NCBI GenBank assembly: GCA_020832905.1
Contig: JAJHRG010000002.1
Location: 62,001-126,000, forward strand
Reading direction: 5' to 3'
DNA from: Thermoproteota archaeon
Lineage (GTDB): Archaea > Thermoproteota > Methanomethylicia > Methanomethylicales > Methanomethylicaceae
DNA length: 64,000 bases
This document shows, piece by piece, positions 18,141 to 27,295 of the stretch. A program made the translations under genes and the position numbers. The notes below the pieces were generated by a model. That model was given only the letters and a program-made list of their open reading frames with translations, ran no database searches and had not been told where the DNA came from. The stretch's first letter is position 1; every line of letters begins with the position of its first letter.

Positions 18141-21100
18141 TGCCAAAAAGAGAAGATATAAAGAAAATAATGGTAATAGGTTCTGGGCCAATAATAATAG
18201 CTCAAGCAGCTGAATTTGATTATTCAGGAAGTCAAGCATGTAAAGCTCTAAGAGAAGAAGGCTATAAAGTTATACTTGTAAATTCAAATCCAGCAACAAT
18301 AATGACAGATCCAACAATGGCAGATGTTATTTATATAGAGCCTCTTGATGCTGAAATTGTTGCAAAAATAATAGAAAAAGAAAGACCAGATGCACTTTTA
18401 CCAACTTTAGGAGGTCAAACTGCATTAAATATTGCTATTCAACTTGATGAAATGGGAGTATTAGAAAAGTATGGTGTTGAACTTATAGGTGCAAGTGCAG
18501 ATGCAATAAGAAGAGCATCTAATAGAGATTTATTTAAAAAATGTATGCTTGAAATAGGATTAGAAGTTCCAAAAAGTAAAGCTGTTTATAATGTTGAAGA
18601 AGCATTAGAATTTGCTGAAGAAATAGGTTATCCTGTTATTGTACGTGTAGCATTTACATTAGGAGGAACAGGAGGAGGAATTGCATATAATAAAGAAGAA
18701 TTAAAGAAAATTGTTGAAAGAGGAATAAAATTATCTTTAATAGGACAAGTATTAGTTGAAGAAAGTGTTATAGGATGGAAGGAATTTGAATTAGAAGTTA
18801 TGAGAGATAAAGCAGATAATGTTGTAATAGTTTGTCCAATTGAAAACTTTGATCCAATGGGAATACATACTGGAGATAGTATTACTGTTGCTCCTGCTCA
18901 AACATTAACAGATTATGAATATCAAAAATTAAGAGATGCTGCAATAAAAGTAATAAGAAAAATAGGTGTAGAAACTGGAGGAAGTAATATTCAATTTGCT
19001 GTAAATCCAGAAAATGGAAAAATTCTTGTAATAGAAATGAATCCAAGAGTAAGTAGATCTTCTGCTCTTGCTTCTAAGGCTACAGGTTTTCCAATAGCAA
19101 AAATTGCTGCAAAATTAGCAGTAGGATATACATTAGATGAAATTCCTAATGATATTACAAAAGAAACTATGGCAAGTTTTGAACCAACTATAGATTATGT
19201 TGTAGTAAAAATACCAAGATTTGCTTTTGAAAAATTCCCAACAGCTGATCCTATACTTGGTACTCAAATGAAAAGTGTTGGAGAAGTAATGGCCATAGGA
19301 AGAACTTTTGAAGAAGCATTACAAAAAGCTATAAGAAGTCTTGAAATTGGAAGATATGGACTTGGAGCTGATGGAAAAGATAAGAAGCCAAGTAGAGAAG
19401 AAATAATATATAAGCTTAGATTTCCACAACATGATAGAATATTCTATATAAAATATGCATTTGAGCAAGGATTTACAGTAGATGAAGTTTATAAATTAAC
19501 CTATATTGATCCTTGGTTTTTAAATAAAATTAAGAAACTTGTTGAATTTGAAAAAATGTTAAAGGAATTAGCAAAGAAGTATAAATTTGAAGAGGTTCCT
19601 GAGGAAATAATAAAAGAAGCAAAAAGACTTGGTTATTCTGATAAGCAATTAGCACATATATTTGGTATAAGTGATAGAGAAGTAAGAGAAATAAGAAAAT
19701 CAAAAGGAATAATTCCAGTATACAAAATGGTAGATACATGTGCAGCAGAATTTGAAGCAAAAACACCTTATTACTATTCAACATATGAAGATGAAAATGA
19801 GGCTATTCCAACTAAAAGAAGAAAAATTATGATATTAGGTTCAGGACCAAATAGAATAGGACAAGGAATTGAATTTGATTATTGTTGTGTTCATGCAGTT
19901 TTAAGCTTAAAAGAAGAAAATTATGAGACAATAATGGTAAACTGTAATCCTGAAACTGTTTCTACAGATTATGATACTTCTGATAGACTTTATTTTGAGC
20001 CTATTACTGTTGAAGATGTAATGAATATATATGAAAATGAAAAACCAGAAGGTATATTAGTTCAATTTGGAGGTCAAACACCACTTAATATAGCAAAAGA
20101 ATTAGAAGAACATGATGCTAAAATCTTAGGAACTTCAGTAGATTCTATTGATATAGCAGAAGATAGAGAAAGATTTAGTAAATTAATGAAAGAATTGGGA
20201 ATTCCACAACCAGATCATGGAATAGCTCGTAGTTTAGAAGAAGCTATAGAAGTTGCAAGAAAAATTGGCTATCCAGTACTAATAAGACCAAGTTATGTAC
20301 TAGGAGGAAGAGCTATGGAAATTATTTATGATGAAGAAATGTTAAAAGAAAGAATTACTGAAGCTTTTGATGTAAGTCCAGAAAAACCTATTTTAATAGA
20401 TAAATTCCTTGATCATGCAATAGAAGTTGAAGTTGATGCACTTTGTGATGGTGAAGATGTTTTTATAGGAGGTATAATGGAACACATAGAAGAAGCAGGA
20501 GTTCATAGTGGAGATTCTGCTTGTGTTCTTCCTCCCATTTCACTTCCTAAAGAGATAATAGATAAGATAATTGAATATACAAGAAAAATTGCATTAGCTT
20601 TAAAAGTAATAGGATTAATTAATATTCAATATGCAGTAAAGAATAATACAGTGTATGTACTTGAAGCAAATCCAAGAGCAAGTAGAACAGTTCCTTTTGT
20701 AAGTAAAGCAACTGGAATTCCATTAGCAAAAATTGCTGCAAAATTAATAATTGGTAAGAAATTAAAAGAATTAGGATTAAAGGAAAATATATTTCCAAAA
20801 CATATTTCTGTAAAAGAGAGTGTATTTCCATTCTCAAAACTACCTGGTGTTGATCCTGTTCTTGGACCAGAAATGAAATCTACAGGAGAAGTTATGGGAA
20901 TAGATTATGATTTTGGTTTAGCATATTATAAAGCAGAACTTGCTGCTGGAATGAGATTACCAACAAAAGGAAGTATATTAATAAGTGTAAGAGATGAAGA
21001 TAAACCTGCTATTGTTAATATAGCACGTGAATTTGAAAAACTTGGATTTAAGATTTATGCAACTTCAGGAACTGCAAAATTCTTAAAAGCTCATGGAGTA

Positions 21101-21376
21101 AATGCTGAAGTTGTATTGAAAGTAAGTGAAGGAAGACCAAATGTTATTGATATGATGATTAATCAGAAATTTGATTTAATAATAAATACTCCAAGTGGAA
21201 AAAGAGGAAAAACAGATGGATATTTAATAAGAAGAACTGCAGTAGAAAGAAATATTCCATATATAACTACTATACCAGGAGCTCTTGCAGCACTTAATGC
21301 AATAAAAGCAATAAGAAATGGTAAGTTAACAGTTAAATCACTAAAAGAATATTATGATGATGATCGTAAGACTTAA
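18140..21376 (+). CDS. carB: Carbamoyl-phosphate synthase large subunit
   Basis: 1078 residues, the full length of the family. Two homologous ATP-grasp halves are visible: the first begins [20 protein letters not shown], the second [20 protein letters not shown] near residue 560, and the C-terminal MGS-like allosteric domain starts near 945 ([17 protein letters not shown]). It forms carbamoyl phosphate from bicarbonate, ATP and ammonia delivered from CarA. The start ATG overlaps the carA stop by one base, so the two are translated together. Nothing is missing or frameshifted. Confidence 0.97.
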   Translation: MPKREDIKKIMVIGSGPIIIAQAAEFDYSGSQACKALREEGYKVILVNSNPATIMTDPTMADVIYIEPLDAEIVAKIIEKERPDALLPTLGGQTALNIAIQLDEMGVLEKYGVELIGASADAIRRASNRDLFKKCMLEIGLEVPKSKAVYNVEEALEFAEEIGYPVIVRVAFTLGGTGGGIAYNKEELKKIVERGIKLSLIGQVLVEESVIGWKEFELEVMRDKADNVVIVCPIENFDPMGIHTGDSITVAPAQTLTDYEYQKLRDAAIKVIRKIGVETGGSNIQFAVNPENGKILVIEMNPRVSRSSALASKATGFPIAKIAAKLAVGYTLDEIPNDITKETMASFEPTIDYVVVKIPRFAFEKFPTADPILGTQMKSVGEVMAIGRTFEEALQKAIRSLEIGRYGLGADGKDKKPSREEIIYKLRFPQHDRIFYIKYAFEQGFTVDEVYKLTYIDPWFLNKIKKLVEFEKMLKELAKKYKFEEVPEEIIKEAKRLGYSDKQLAHIFGISDREVREIRKSKGIIPVYKMVDTCAAEFEAKTPYYYSTYEDENEAIPTKRRKIMILGSGPNRIGQGIEFDYCCVHAVLSLKEENYETIMVNCNPETVSTDYDTSDRLYFEPITVEDVMNIYENEKPEGILVQFGGQTPLNIAKELEEHDAKILGTSVDSIDIAEDRERFSKLMKELGIPQPDHGIARSLEEAIEVARKIGYPVLIRPSYVLGGRAMEIIYDEEMLKERITEAFDVSPEKPILIDKFLDHAIEVEVDALCDGEDVFIGGIMEHIEEAGVHSGDSACVLPPISLPKEIIDKIIEYTRKIALALKVIGLINIQYAVKNNTVYVLEANPRASRTVPFVSKATGIPLAKIAAKLIIGKKLKELGLKENIFPKHISVKESVFPFSKLPGVDPVLGPEMKSTGEVMGIDYDFGLAYYKAELAAGMRLPTKGSILISVRDEDKPAIVNIAREFEKLGFKIYATSGTAKFLKAHGVNAEVVLKVSEGRPNVIDMMINQKFDLIINTPSGKRGKTDGYLIRRTAVERNIPYITTIPGALAALNAIKAIRNGKLTVKSLKEYYDDDRKT

Positions 21377-21402
21377 TTAAAAAATTTTTATTACTATTTT
21401 AT

Positions 21403-21459
21403 AGCAATGAAGAATGCTGGTATTACAGATTGATGAAGAATGACATCAGATCTGAGCTT
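21403..21459 (+). ncRNA. Box C/D sRNA, predicted 16S rRNA guide
   Basis: The gap between carB and argS holds a C/D guide RNA arrangement: C box AATGAAG (21407-21413), D' box CAGA (21426-21429), C' box TGATGAA (21431-21437), D box CTGA (21452-21455), closed by a short AGC/GCT stem. The D' guide GCTGGTATTAC (21416-21426) is exactly complementary to GTAATACCAGC, the archaeal version of the universally conserved 530 region of 16S rRNA. By the fifth-nucleotide rule the methylated base would be A535 (E. coli numbering). The D'-C' spacer of one base is short. Target recall is from memory of 16S sequence. Confidence 0.65.
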
Positions 21460-21463
21460 TTAG

Positions 21464-23371
21464 CTACATTTTTTCTAGTGTACTAATTCCAAGTATAGAT
21501 AACACATTTTCAAGTACAATTTTTACAGCTTTTACTAATTTTATTCTTGCATTTCTTAATCCCTTATCTTCAGCTTTTAGTACTGGTAAATTATCATAAA
21601 ATAAGTTAAATATTGATGTTAGATCATTTGCATATTCTGCTATAATTTCAGGTCTTAATTCTTCTGCTGCATCTTTTATTACTTTTGGAAATAATGAAAG
21701 CTTCATTATAATTTGCTTCTCATAATCACTACTTAAAGCCTCATAATTTGCTTCTTCCTCCTCTTTTTCAACTTTTGCAATTATATTACATGCTCTTACA
21801 TATCCGTATTGAATAAATGGACCACTATTTTTCTCAAAATCTAAAACTCTCTCCCATGTAAATACTATTGGTTTATTTGGAGAAATTGAAATTAATGCAT
21901 ATCTTACTGCTCCTATTCCAATAATTTCTGCAATTCTTTTTCTTTCTTCCTCATTAGAAATTCTTTTAGATACTTCATAATATGCTCTTCTTATTGCTTC
22001 ATCTATTACTTCATCTAAAGTTATATAACGTCCTCTTCTTCCTGACATTTTAATTCCTGGTAAATGAACAAGTTCATATCCAAAATGAATTAATCTTTCT
22101 GCTAAACTTCCTAAATTAAGAGCATATAGTGCAAGTTTTAATTGAATTTGAGGAATTCTTTGTTCTATTGAAATTACATTTATAACTTTATCTGCTTTTT
22201 GAAATTTCCAAATTGTATATGCAATATCTCTTGTAGTATAGAGAGTAGTTCCATCTGATCTTTTTAATACTAATGGAGGTACTTCTTTTACTCCAAGTTT
22301 TAATTTAAATTTATCTAATATTGCATTACAATCAAGAATCATTGTACCTCTATCAATTTTTCCAAATTCAGTTCTCATTAATTTATTTACTATATCTTCT
22401 GTAGCATTACTCCAACAGGTTATTTCACTTTCCCAATCCCAGCTATCAAATCTTACTCCTATTCTATCTAATGTCTCCTTAAATCCTGAAATTACTAATT
22501 CACATAATTCTCTTATGATTTTTACAGCTTCTTCTTCTCTTCTTTCATATTTTCTTAATAATTCTGAAATTTCCTCTTCAGGATTTTTAGACTTATATAT
22601 TTCATTAACTAATTCATCAAAAATTTTCTCATTTTTTAATCTTAACTCATTTGCAATAGAAATCCATTCATCTAATTCTCTTATTTTTTCTCTTACTTTT
22701 TCTTCATCACTTATTTTATTAATTTCTTCTTTTAATTTCTTTATATTGATTATACAATTAGTAGCAGCATAAATATATCCTATAAAGTGATCTTTTTTTC
22801 CTTCTACTTTTCTAATTTTTGAATATCCATATGCTGCTTGAGCTACTTGAAGACCAACATCATCTATATAAAAATGTCTTTTTACTTCATATCCTGCTTT
22901 TTCTAATATATTTGAAAGAACATCTCCAATGATTGCATTTCTTGCACTACCAATATGTATAGGATGAACTGGATTTACACTTGTATGTTCTACAATAACT
23001 CTAATACCTTTTTTATCTAAATTTCCATAATTTCTTCCTAAAGAAATAATAGATTCAATAACAATTTTTGAGTATTTTTTATAATTAATAAAAAAGTTTA
23101 CATAACCTCCAATTGCTTCTACTTTTTCTACAATATTTTTTTCATAAGAGTTTATTTTTGAGGCAATAATTTTTGAAAAATCCTCAGGATTTTTTCCATA
23201 CTTTTTTGCAATATTAAAAACTGGAAAGCTTAAATCACCATATTTAGGTGATGGTGGAAATTCAAATTTTATTTCTTCTTTTATTTCTTCTTCACTAAGT
23301 GCTTTTTCTATTAAACTTTTGCATTCCTCCTCAAAAATATAATAGGGATAATTTTTCATCATGATTCTCAT
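21464..23371 (-). CDS. argS: Arginyl-tRNA synthetase
   Basis: 635 residues, a class Ia synthetase. The HIGH-like signature is in NPVHPIHIGSARNAI near 130 and the KMSKS-equivalent is KMSGRRGRYI near 447, the form usual in archaea. The N-terminal additional domain (about 1-110) and the C-terminal DALR anticodon-binding domain (about 510-635) are both present. It charges tRNA-Arg; a tRNA-Arg(GCG) gene lies at 27046. It is convergent with carB with only the C/D sRNA between. Confidence 0.95.
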   Translation of the reverse strand: MRIMMKNYPYYIFEEECKSLIEKALSEEEIKEEIKFEFPPSPKYGDLSFPVFNIAKKYGKNPEDFSKIIASKINSYEKNIVEKVEAIGGYVNFFINYKKYSKIVIESIISLGRNYGNLDKKGIRVIVEHTSVNPVHPIHIGSARNAIIGDVLSNILEKAGYEVKRHFYIDDVGLQVAQAAYGYSKIRKVEGKKDHFIGYIYAATNCIINIKKLKEEINKISDEEKVREKIRELDEWISIANELRLKNEKIFDELVNEIYKSKNPEEEISELLRKYERREEEAVKIIRELCELVISGFKETLDRIGVRFDSWDWESEITCWSNATEDIVNKLMRTEFGKIDRGTMILDCNAILDKFKLKLGVKEVPPLVLKRSDGTTLYTTRDIAYTIWKFQKADKVINVISIEQRIPQIQLKLALYALNLGSLAERLIHFGYELVHLPGIKMSGRRGRYITLDEVIDEAIRRAYYEVSKRISNEEERKRIAEIIGIGAVRYALISISPNKPIVFTWERVLDFEKNSGPFIQYGYVRACNIIAKVEKEEEEANYEALSSDYEKQIIMKLSLFPKVIKDAAEELRPEIIAEYANDLTSIFNLFYDNLPVLKAEDKGLRNARIKLVKAVKIVLENVLSILGISTLEKM

Positions 23372-23436
23372 TTTAAAATAAGTAATCTAATAAATATTTC
23401 TCTTTAGTTCTTGGAAAATTTATAGAATGTTAATTC

Positions 23437-23559
23437 ATGAAGAAATCTTTTGAAGAAATTATAAATGATGCTTTTAAAGAGATTCCTTTGTTTTTAAATC
23501 TTAATAAAAAATTCATGATATTAATAAAAAATTTAGTGAATGAGTACCAATCCATATAA
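23437..23559 (+). CDS. Possible small protein (40 residues)
   Basis: A short frame, MKKSFEEIINDAF at the start and LVNEYQSI at the end, lies in the divergent gap upstream of argS and runs 27 bases into the 3' end of the minus-strand DUF2284 gene. A TATA-like TTTATAGAATG sits about 10-20 bases upstream, so a leaderless message is possible, but there is no ribosome binding site and no recognisable family. It may be only open by chance in AT-rich DNA. Confidence 0.2.
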   Translation: MKKSFEEIINDAFKEIPLFLNLNKKFMILIKNLVNEYQSI

Positions 23560-24177
23560 TGCTGCACAAGGTATTAATCTCATATCTTTTGATGAACTTA
23601 TGGTATAAATTGGCCAACCAGCCTTTTTTACTGTAGCAAATACATCTATACCAGCAGCTTCCATTGCAGGTCTTGCTCTTAAAGGATATCTACATTTACC
23701 TGTTTTAAGAGCATCACATTCTAAATGCTTTGATAGACAAAGAGAACACTCCCCAGCAGCAAAACCTAAAGCAAAGTAGTATCCCATATTATAAGCTTCA
23801 CTTTCTACAAGATTTACAATCTCTCTAAGTTTAAGTTCATGAGGTACATGTCTTTTAGTCCATTCTGGCCCAGCTAGATCCTCAACAGGTGTTTTTAATC
23901 TAATGAGAATTGTAAACTTATATTTTCTTATAATTCTTCTTGTTACACTTGGTACAAGCTTAAGATGTGGTGGACACATTATACTACTTCCATACCAACG
24001 ACATGGAGGATACATACATTTTAATCTAGCTCTTTCATCTACTACAATATCTTTTGTATCTATTATTTTAGCCTCACATCCTTGCTCTTCAACAAGCTTC
24101 ACAAGTTTTTTAAGATCTGTAATTAATTTTTCAAGTTCATCAGTTTTTTGATTACTTTCAGTCAAAATATTATCCAT
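23533..24177 (-). CDS. DUF2284 putative metal-binding protein
   Basis: About 214 residues from the ATG at 24177, chosen because GGGGAT precedes it; a TTG five codons upstream is in frame. It belongs to the Cys-rich DUF2284 (COG5423) family: CMYPPCRWYGSSIMCPPH near 60-80, then CSLCLSKHLECDALKTGKC near 150-170, and RARPAMEAAGID. The conserved Cys residues probably bind an iron-sulfur cluster or zinc. The biochemical function of the family is not established. It is transcribed away from the ThiW-like gene and is not in an obvious operon. Confidence 0.82.
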   Translation of the reverse strand: MDNILTESNQKTDELEKLITDLKKLVKLVEEQGCEAKIIDTKDIVVDERARLKCMYPPCRWYGSSIMCPPHLKLVPSVTRRIIRKYKFTILIRLKTPVEDLAGPEWTKRHVPHELKLREIVNLVESEAYNMGYYFALGFAAGECSLCLSKHLECDALKTGKCRYPLRARPAMEAAGIDVFATVKKAGWPIYTISSSKDMRLIPCAALYGLVLIH

Positions 24178-24298
24178 TTTTATATCCCCCAATATTTGAT
24201 TTTTCTCATACTAAAAAATAGATTTTCATTATAATAATCATAACTTACTTATGTATAAATATTTATAGTCATTTTTATCTCAATATAAATGATGAGTC

Positions 24299-24832
24299 AT
24301 GGTTAAAAAAAAAATTCCATTAACAAGAATGATTGCAATGACTATTGGATTAACAGGATTAGGTGTTGTATTATCTCCATTCTTCATTCCAATAGGTCCA
24401 ATTAAAGCATATCCTTTTCAACATATGATAAATATTATAGCTGGAATATTACTTGGCCCATTTTGGGCAGCAAGTATTGCAACTCTTGTTGGTATAATTC
24501 GAAATATGCTAGGACTTGGAACACTTTTTGCTTTTCCAGGAGGAATTCCTGGTGGTTTAGTAGTTGGAATTCTTTATCATTATTTGAAAATAAAAAGAGA
24601 TATTGTAGCTTTTAGTGAAAATATTGGTACAACTGTAATAGGTGCAACTCTTGCTTATTATTTATTAGTTCCAGCTATAGGAGTAAGTGTTCCTCCTGTA
24701 ATGGGAATTTCTGGAGTTTGGGCACTTTGGATTATGTTTGAAGTAAGCTGTGGACCTGGTGCTATTATAGGATATATAGTCATAAAAACATTAAGAAAGA
24801 TAGGCATTACTGAATATTTTACTTCTAGTTGA
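24299..24832 (+). CDS. thiW: ThiW-like substrate-binding (S) component of an ECF transporter
   Basis: 177 residues with about five or six membrane helices. It matches the ThiW family of energy-coupling-factor S components: MIAMTIGLTGLGVVLSPFF at the start, the AYPFQHMINIIAGILLGPFWA stretch (in part FQHMINIIAG), and FPGGIPGGLVVG near 78. ThiW proteins are predicted to import a thiamine precursor, 4-methyl-5-(2-hydroxyethyl)thiazole. An EcfT-like gene lies 250 bases downstream, but no ATPase gene is present. I looked for a TPP riboswitch in the 100 bases upstream and found none; TATTTATAG about 30 bases upstream is the likely TATA box. Confidence 0.82.
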   Translation: MVKKKIPLTRMIAMTIGLTGLGVVLSPFFIPIGPIKAYPFQHMINIIAGILLGPFWAASIATLVGIIRNMLGLGTLFAFPGGIPGGLVVGILYHYLKIKRDIVAFSENIGTTVIGATLAYYLLVPAIGVSVPPVMGISGVWALWIMFEVSCGPGAIIGYIVIKTLRKIGITEYFTSS

Positions 24833-24861
24833 ATAAAAGTGATGATAATTTGATACTTAAC

Positions 24862-25083
24862 ATGAAGACACAAATTTTTTTATTAATTATTTCTTTCATT
24901 AGTTCTATTATTAGGACAAAAAAGAAAATAGAAAAATTCATGGGATTTGAAAATTTTATAATTATCTTTCATTATGTAAAACATTTACAATTGAAGACTC
25001 TATCTTTTAAGGCAGAAAGAAAATCGAATAAAATACTAAGGAAATTCATTATAATAAAAAAGAATAATACTAAAAGTGATTAA
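24862..25083 (+). CDS. Small unidentified ORF between thiW and ecfT
   Basis: A frame of 73 residues from this ATG (84 from a TTG at 24829) fills the space between the S and T components of the ECF transporter and stops 1 base before the ecfT start. It begins MKTQIFLLIISFISSII, one possible membrane helix, and ends in a Lys-rich tail (ERKSNKILRKFIIIKK). No Walker motifs are present, so it is not the missing ATPase. It could be a real small membrane protein, or the worn remnant of an ATPase gene. Composition gives little support either way. Confidence 0.3.
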   Translation: MKTQIFLLIISFISSIIRTKKKIEKFMGFENFIIIFHYVKHLQLKTLSFKAERKSNKILRKFIIIKKNNTKSD

Positions 25084-25084
25084 A

Positions 25085-25813
25085 ATGAGTAATTTACTAC
25101 AGATATTAAAATGGCATAAGAAAGATACATATATTCATAGACTAGATCCTAGAACAAAAATTATTTGGTGTTTATTAACTATTGCCTTCTCAATTATATC
25201 ATTGACAATAGAAACACAATTAATAATTCTTACTATGATAATAATTTTCATGGTAATAGCTAAAAGTCTTACAAGATTTATAAGAGCTTTATGGTCTATT
25301 TTTCCTTTGATTCTATTAATAGTAGCTCTTAATTATATATATTTAGGACTTTATTATACTATTGTTACATCATTGCGTCTTATAAATATATTAACTGCTT
25401 TTTCAGCATTTTCATTATCTACAAATCCTGATGATTTGAGTGCAGCACTAATTAAATTTAGACTTCCATATAGTTTTGCATTAATGTTAGTTGCATCAAT
25501 TCATTATTCTGTTATTCTAAATAAGGATTTTTCAAATATTATTGATGCATATAAAGCTAGGGGTTTTGAATTTGAAGGCTCATTTATTAAAAAAATTAAA
25601 AATTATGCCATAATTCTAGTACCTCTTATAGTATGCACTATAAATAGGTCTCTTAAACTTGCAGAAGCTATGGAGGCTAGAGGATTTAATCCAAAGTCAA
25701 AAAGAACTTATTATAATGAACTATCCTTTAATAAAAATGATTTTCTTTTCTTATTAGTTTCTTTTTTATTTTTCTTATCAATATTGTTTATTTCCAATAT
25801 GTTTAGATTTTAG
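25085..25813 (+). CDS. ecfT: EcfT-type transmembrane component of an ECF transporter
   Basis: 242 residues from the ATG at 25085, preceded by GTGAT. Membrane helices at about 25-60, 80-110 and 215-240 surround a cytoplasmic helical region with the two coupling motifs typical of EcfT: KARGFEFEG near 160 and EARGFNPKS near 198; the Ala-Arg-Gly triplets contact the ATPases. Together with the ThiW-like S component it would form the membrane part of a vitamin importer. EcfA ATPases must come from elsewhere in the genome if the system works. Confidence 0.88.
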   Translation: MSNLLQILKWHKKDTYIHRLDPRTKIIWCLLTIAFSIISLTIETQLIILTMIIIFMVIAKSLTRFIRALWSIFPLILLIVALNYIYLGLYYTIVTSLRLINILTAFSAFSLSTNPDDLSAALIKFRLPYSFALMLVASIHYSVILNKDFSNIIDAYKARGFEFEGSFIKKIKNYAIILVPLIVCTINRSLKLAEAMEARGFNPKSKRTYYNELSFNKNDFLFLLVSFLFFLSILFISNMFRF

Positions 25814-26334
25814 TAGTTTTATGCTTTCCATGATCATGAGATTTTTCTATTCTATTTAAAATATTGATGACTTCATAATGTTTTACAACTGAAAGCCTCG
25901 TCATAAATGGCGGGAATAAAGAGAAAAGCTTGTAGGATCTCCTTGTTTCAATTGTTTTTAAAGATGGTAATTGGAAACTGTGGTTGTCCCTAAGCACTTG
26001 GATGCGGGATTGGCAATCATTTAAACAAGTTGAGATTTGGAGATGATCTCCTGAATGCCCTTCAAATGACAGATGTAAGCCCAAATAGATGAGGGGAACC
26101 TTCGCCCTTTAGGGCGAGAGGAAGTCAGATAAACATGAAAATTACAGTCTATAAACTTGAAAGACTCTATTTAAAGTAGATTACTTCTTTTTTAATTTCT
26201 TTATTAAAATTATATTTCTACATTTGTCAATTATGATAGTAGAAGATGGCTGGCTTATCTTTAGGTTACAGAGGCTTATCACATGAGTGCTAAATAGAAA
26301 TACTAATAAATGTGAGGTTTATAAATTTAAAGTA
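25814..26334. other. Gene-poor, decayed stretch between ecfT and arsC
   Basis: About 520 bases without an intact gene. On the minus strand the frame ending at 25803 closes with a His-rich tail (EKSHDHGKHKTTKI), possibly the C-terminus of a lost metal-related protein. From about 25990 the plus strand carries a transposon remnant (listed separately). Beyond it, 26140-26334 shows only short frames, for example MAGLSLGYRGLSHEC then stop near 26246. GC content here is higher than in neighbouring DNA, consistent with foreign origin. Confidence 0.6.
25990..26137 (+). mobile_element. Remnant of an IS200/IS605-family tnpB 3' end with right-end hairpin
   Basis: In one plus frame the sequence reads LGCGIGNHLNK, then LQMTDVSPNR, a TGA stop where TnpB has Trp, then GEPSPFRA. 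This follows the C-terminal tail I recall from archaeal TnpB proteins (QM-x-DVNPNRWGEPSPFRA). The TGA at 26090 and further stops upstream show the gene is dead. The hairpin CGCCCTTTAGGGCG (26103-26116) is the typical right-end structure of such elements, which also forms the 3' part of the TnpB guide (omega/re) RNA. No tnpA or left end is visible. Confidence 0.65.
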
Positions 26335-26736
26335 ATGAAGACGATTTTATTTATCTGTGTTGAGAATAGCTTCAGAAGTCAGATTGCTGAAGCTTACTTT
26401 AATAAGTATGCACCTGAGGGTTGGATTGCCATAAGTGCAGGTATAAAGCCAGCTGAAAGTGTACATCCCAATGCTATAAAACTTATGCTTGAAGAAAATA
26501 TAGATATAAGTCATAAAAAACCAAAAATAATTAGTAAGGAACTTCAGGAAAAAGCTGAAATTGCTATTATTGTATGTAGTGGTGATTTATGTCCAGTACT
26601 TCATATGAAGCATATTGAGAAGTGGAATATACCAGATCCAGCTCAAATGTCATTAGAAGAAGCTAGAATTATTAGGGATAATATAAAAGCTAAGGTTTTA
26701 GATTTAATTGAAAGATTAAAACAAGAAAAGATATAA
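26335..26736 (+). CDS. arsC: Low-molecular-weight phosphatase family protein, ArsC (arsenate reductase)-like
   Basis: 133 residues from the ATG at 26335; a GTG 48 bases upstream only adds unmatched sequence. The P-loop C-x5-R is CVENSFRSQIAEAYF at about 8-22, followed by ISAGIKPAESVHPNAI and DPAQMSLEEARIIRDNI, all in the order of thioredoxin-linked arsenate reductases. A second Cys pair (VCSGDLCPVLH) near 80 could resolve the disulfide. It might instead be a protein tyrosine phosphatase. It stands alone between transposon debris and the tRNA-Arg gene, an area that looks like an integration hot spot. Confidence 0.8.
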   Translation: MKTILFICVENSFRSQIAEAYFNKYAPEGWIAISAGIKPAESVHPNAIKLMLEENIDISHKKPKIISKELQEKAEIAIIVCSGDLCPVLHMKHIEKWNIPDPAQMSLEEARIIRDNIKAKVLDLIERLKQEKI

Positions 26737-27042
26737 ATTATTTTTAACTCTTTAATTTTCCTAAACTATTGTTTATGAATATAATATCTTATTATGCAAA
26801 ACCTTTACTAGATTGTTTATTTTGATATTTTCTTTTGTATATACAGATATATTTCACAAAATTTTGGTGCAATTTCATTAGCATTTATCCTTCTTAGAGC
26901 TATTTCTCTTGTAATCTCACTTACAGCAAAGGTTTCCTCATATATTTGGATTTACATCTATTATGTAAAATCTTATTTAAGAAATATTCTGAATTCTTAA
27001 CAATGAAAACTTGTATAATGAGAAATTTTATTTATATTTAAT
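26737..27042. other. Intergenic stretch downstream of tRNA-Arg
   Basis: About 300 AT-rich bases with no intact gene. The minus strand has one protein-like frame (roughly 26820-26957) containing EETFAVSEITREIALRRINANEIAPKFC in part (key phrase REIALRRINANEIAP), but it opens after a stop with no usable start codon. It could be the end of a broken gene left at the tRNA 3' side. No family is recognised. Confidence 0.4.
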
Positions 27043-27045
27043 TGG

Positions 27046-27136
27046 CGGGCCCGCTGGGATTTGAACCCAGGATCTCAGGCTCCGCAGGCTTACGCGATTA
27101 ATCTCTGCGTCCTAGTCCATGCTAGACGACGGGCCC
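27046..27136 (-). tRNA. tRNA-Arg (anticodon GCG) with a 15-nt intron at position 29/30
   Basis: The acceptor stem GGGCCCG/CGGGCCC is perfect, with discriminator G and an encoded CCA (27043-27045). D arm GTCT..GGAC and T arm CTGGG-TTCAAAT-CCCAG are normal. Read straight through, the anticodon arm cannot fold. Removing 15 bases (27090-27104) restores CAGGC/GCCTG around the loop CTGCGGA, giving anticodon GCG (27083-27085). The intron thus lies between positions 29 and 30, not the canonical 37/38. CGCAG before and CTGCG after it can pair to make a relaxed bulge-helix structure for splicing endonuclease. A TATA-like element is at 27157-27170. Confidence 0.9.
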
Positions 27137-27156
27137 ATAAAATTAGTTTTCAGAAG

Positions 27157-27170
27157 CATATAATATACTT
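27157..27170 (-). promoter_or_regulatory. TATA box of the tRNA-Arg gene
   Basis: On the minus strand the run AGTATATTATATGC lies 21-34 bases upstream of the first tRNA nucleotide (27136), the usual distance for an archaeal box A element. A near-perfect inverted repeat (GATAA-TTTTT-C-TAAAAA-TTTATC) follows a little farther upstream at about 27173-27198; its meaning is unknown. Confidence 0.5.
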
Positions 27171-27295
27171 ATTGATAATTTTTCTAAAAATTTATCACTC
27201 TGAATCTACTATATCAACTACAAAAGTATTTTAAATAGAAAGAACTAGTAAATCCTGAGAATTACTTTAATAATCTTCTTAAAAAGGGTGATTAT

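Noticed and set aside
24193-24298. TPP riboswitch upstream of the ThiW-like gene
   Set aside because: Neither CTGAGA nor the second conserved pairing is present; the stretch is plain AT-rich promoter DNA.
25803-26084. Minus-strand frame of 93 residues
   Set aside because: It runs across the transposon remnant read on the opposite strand and has no coherent domain. Only its His-rich tail may be the relic of a gene.
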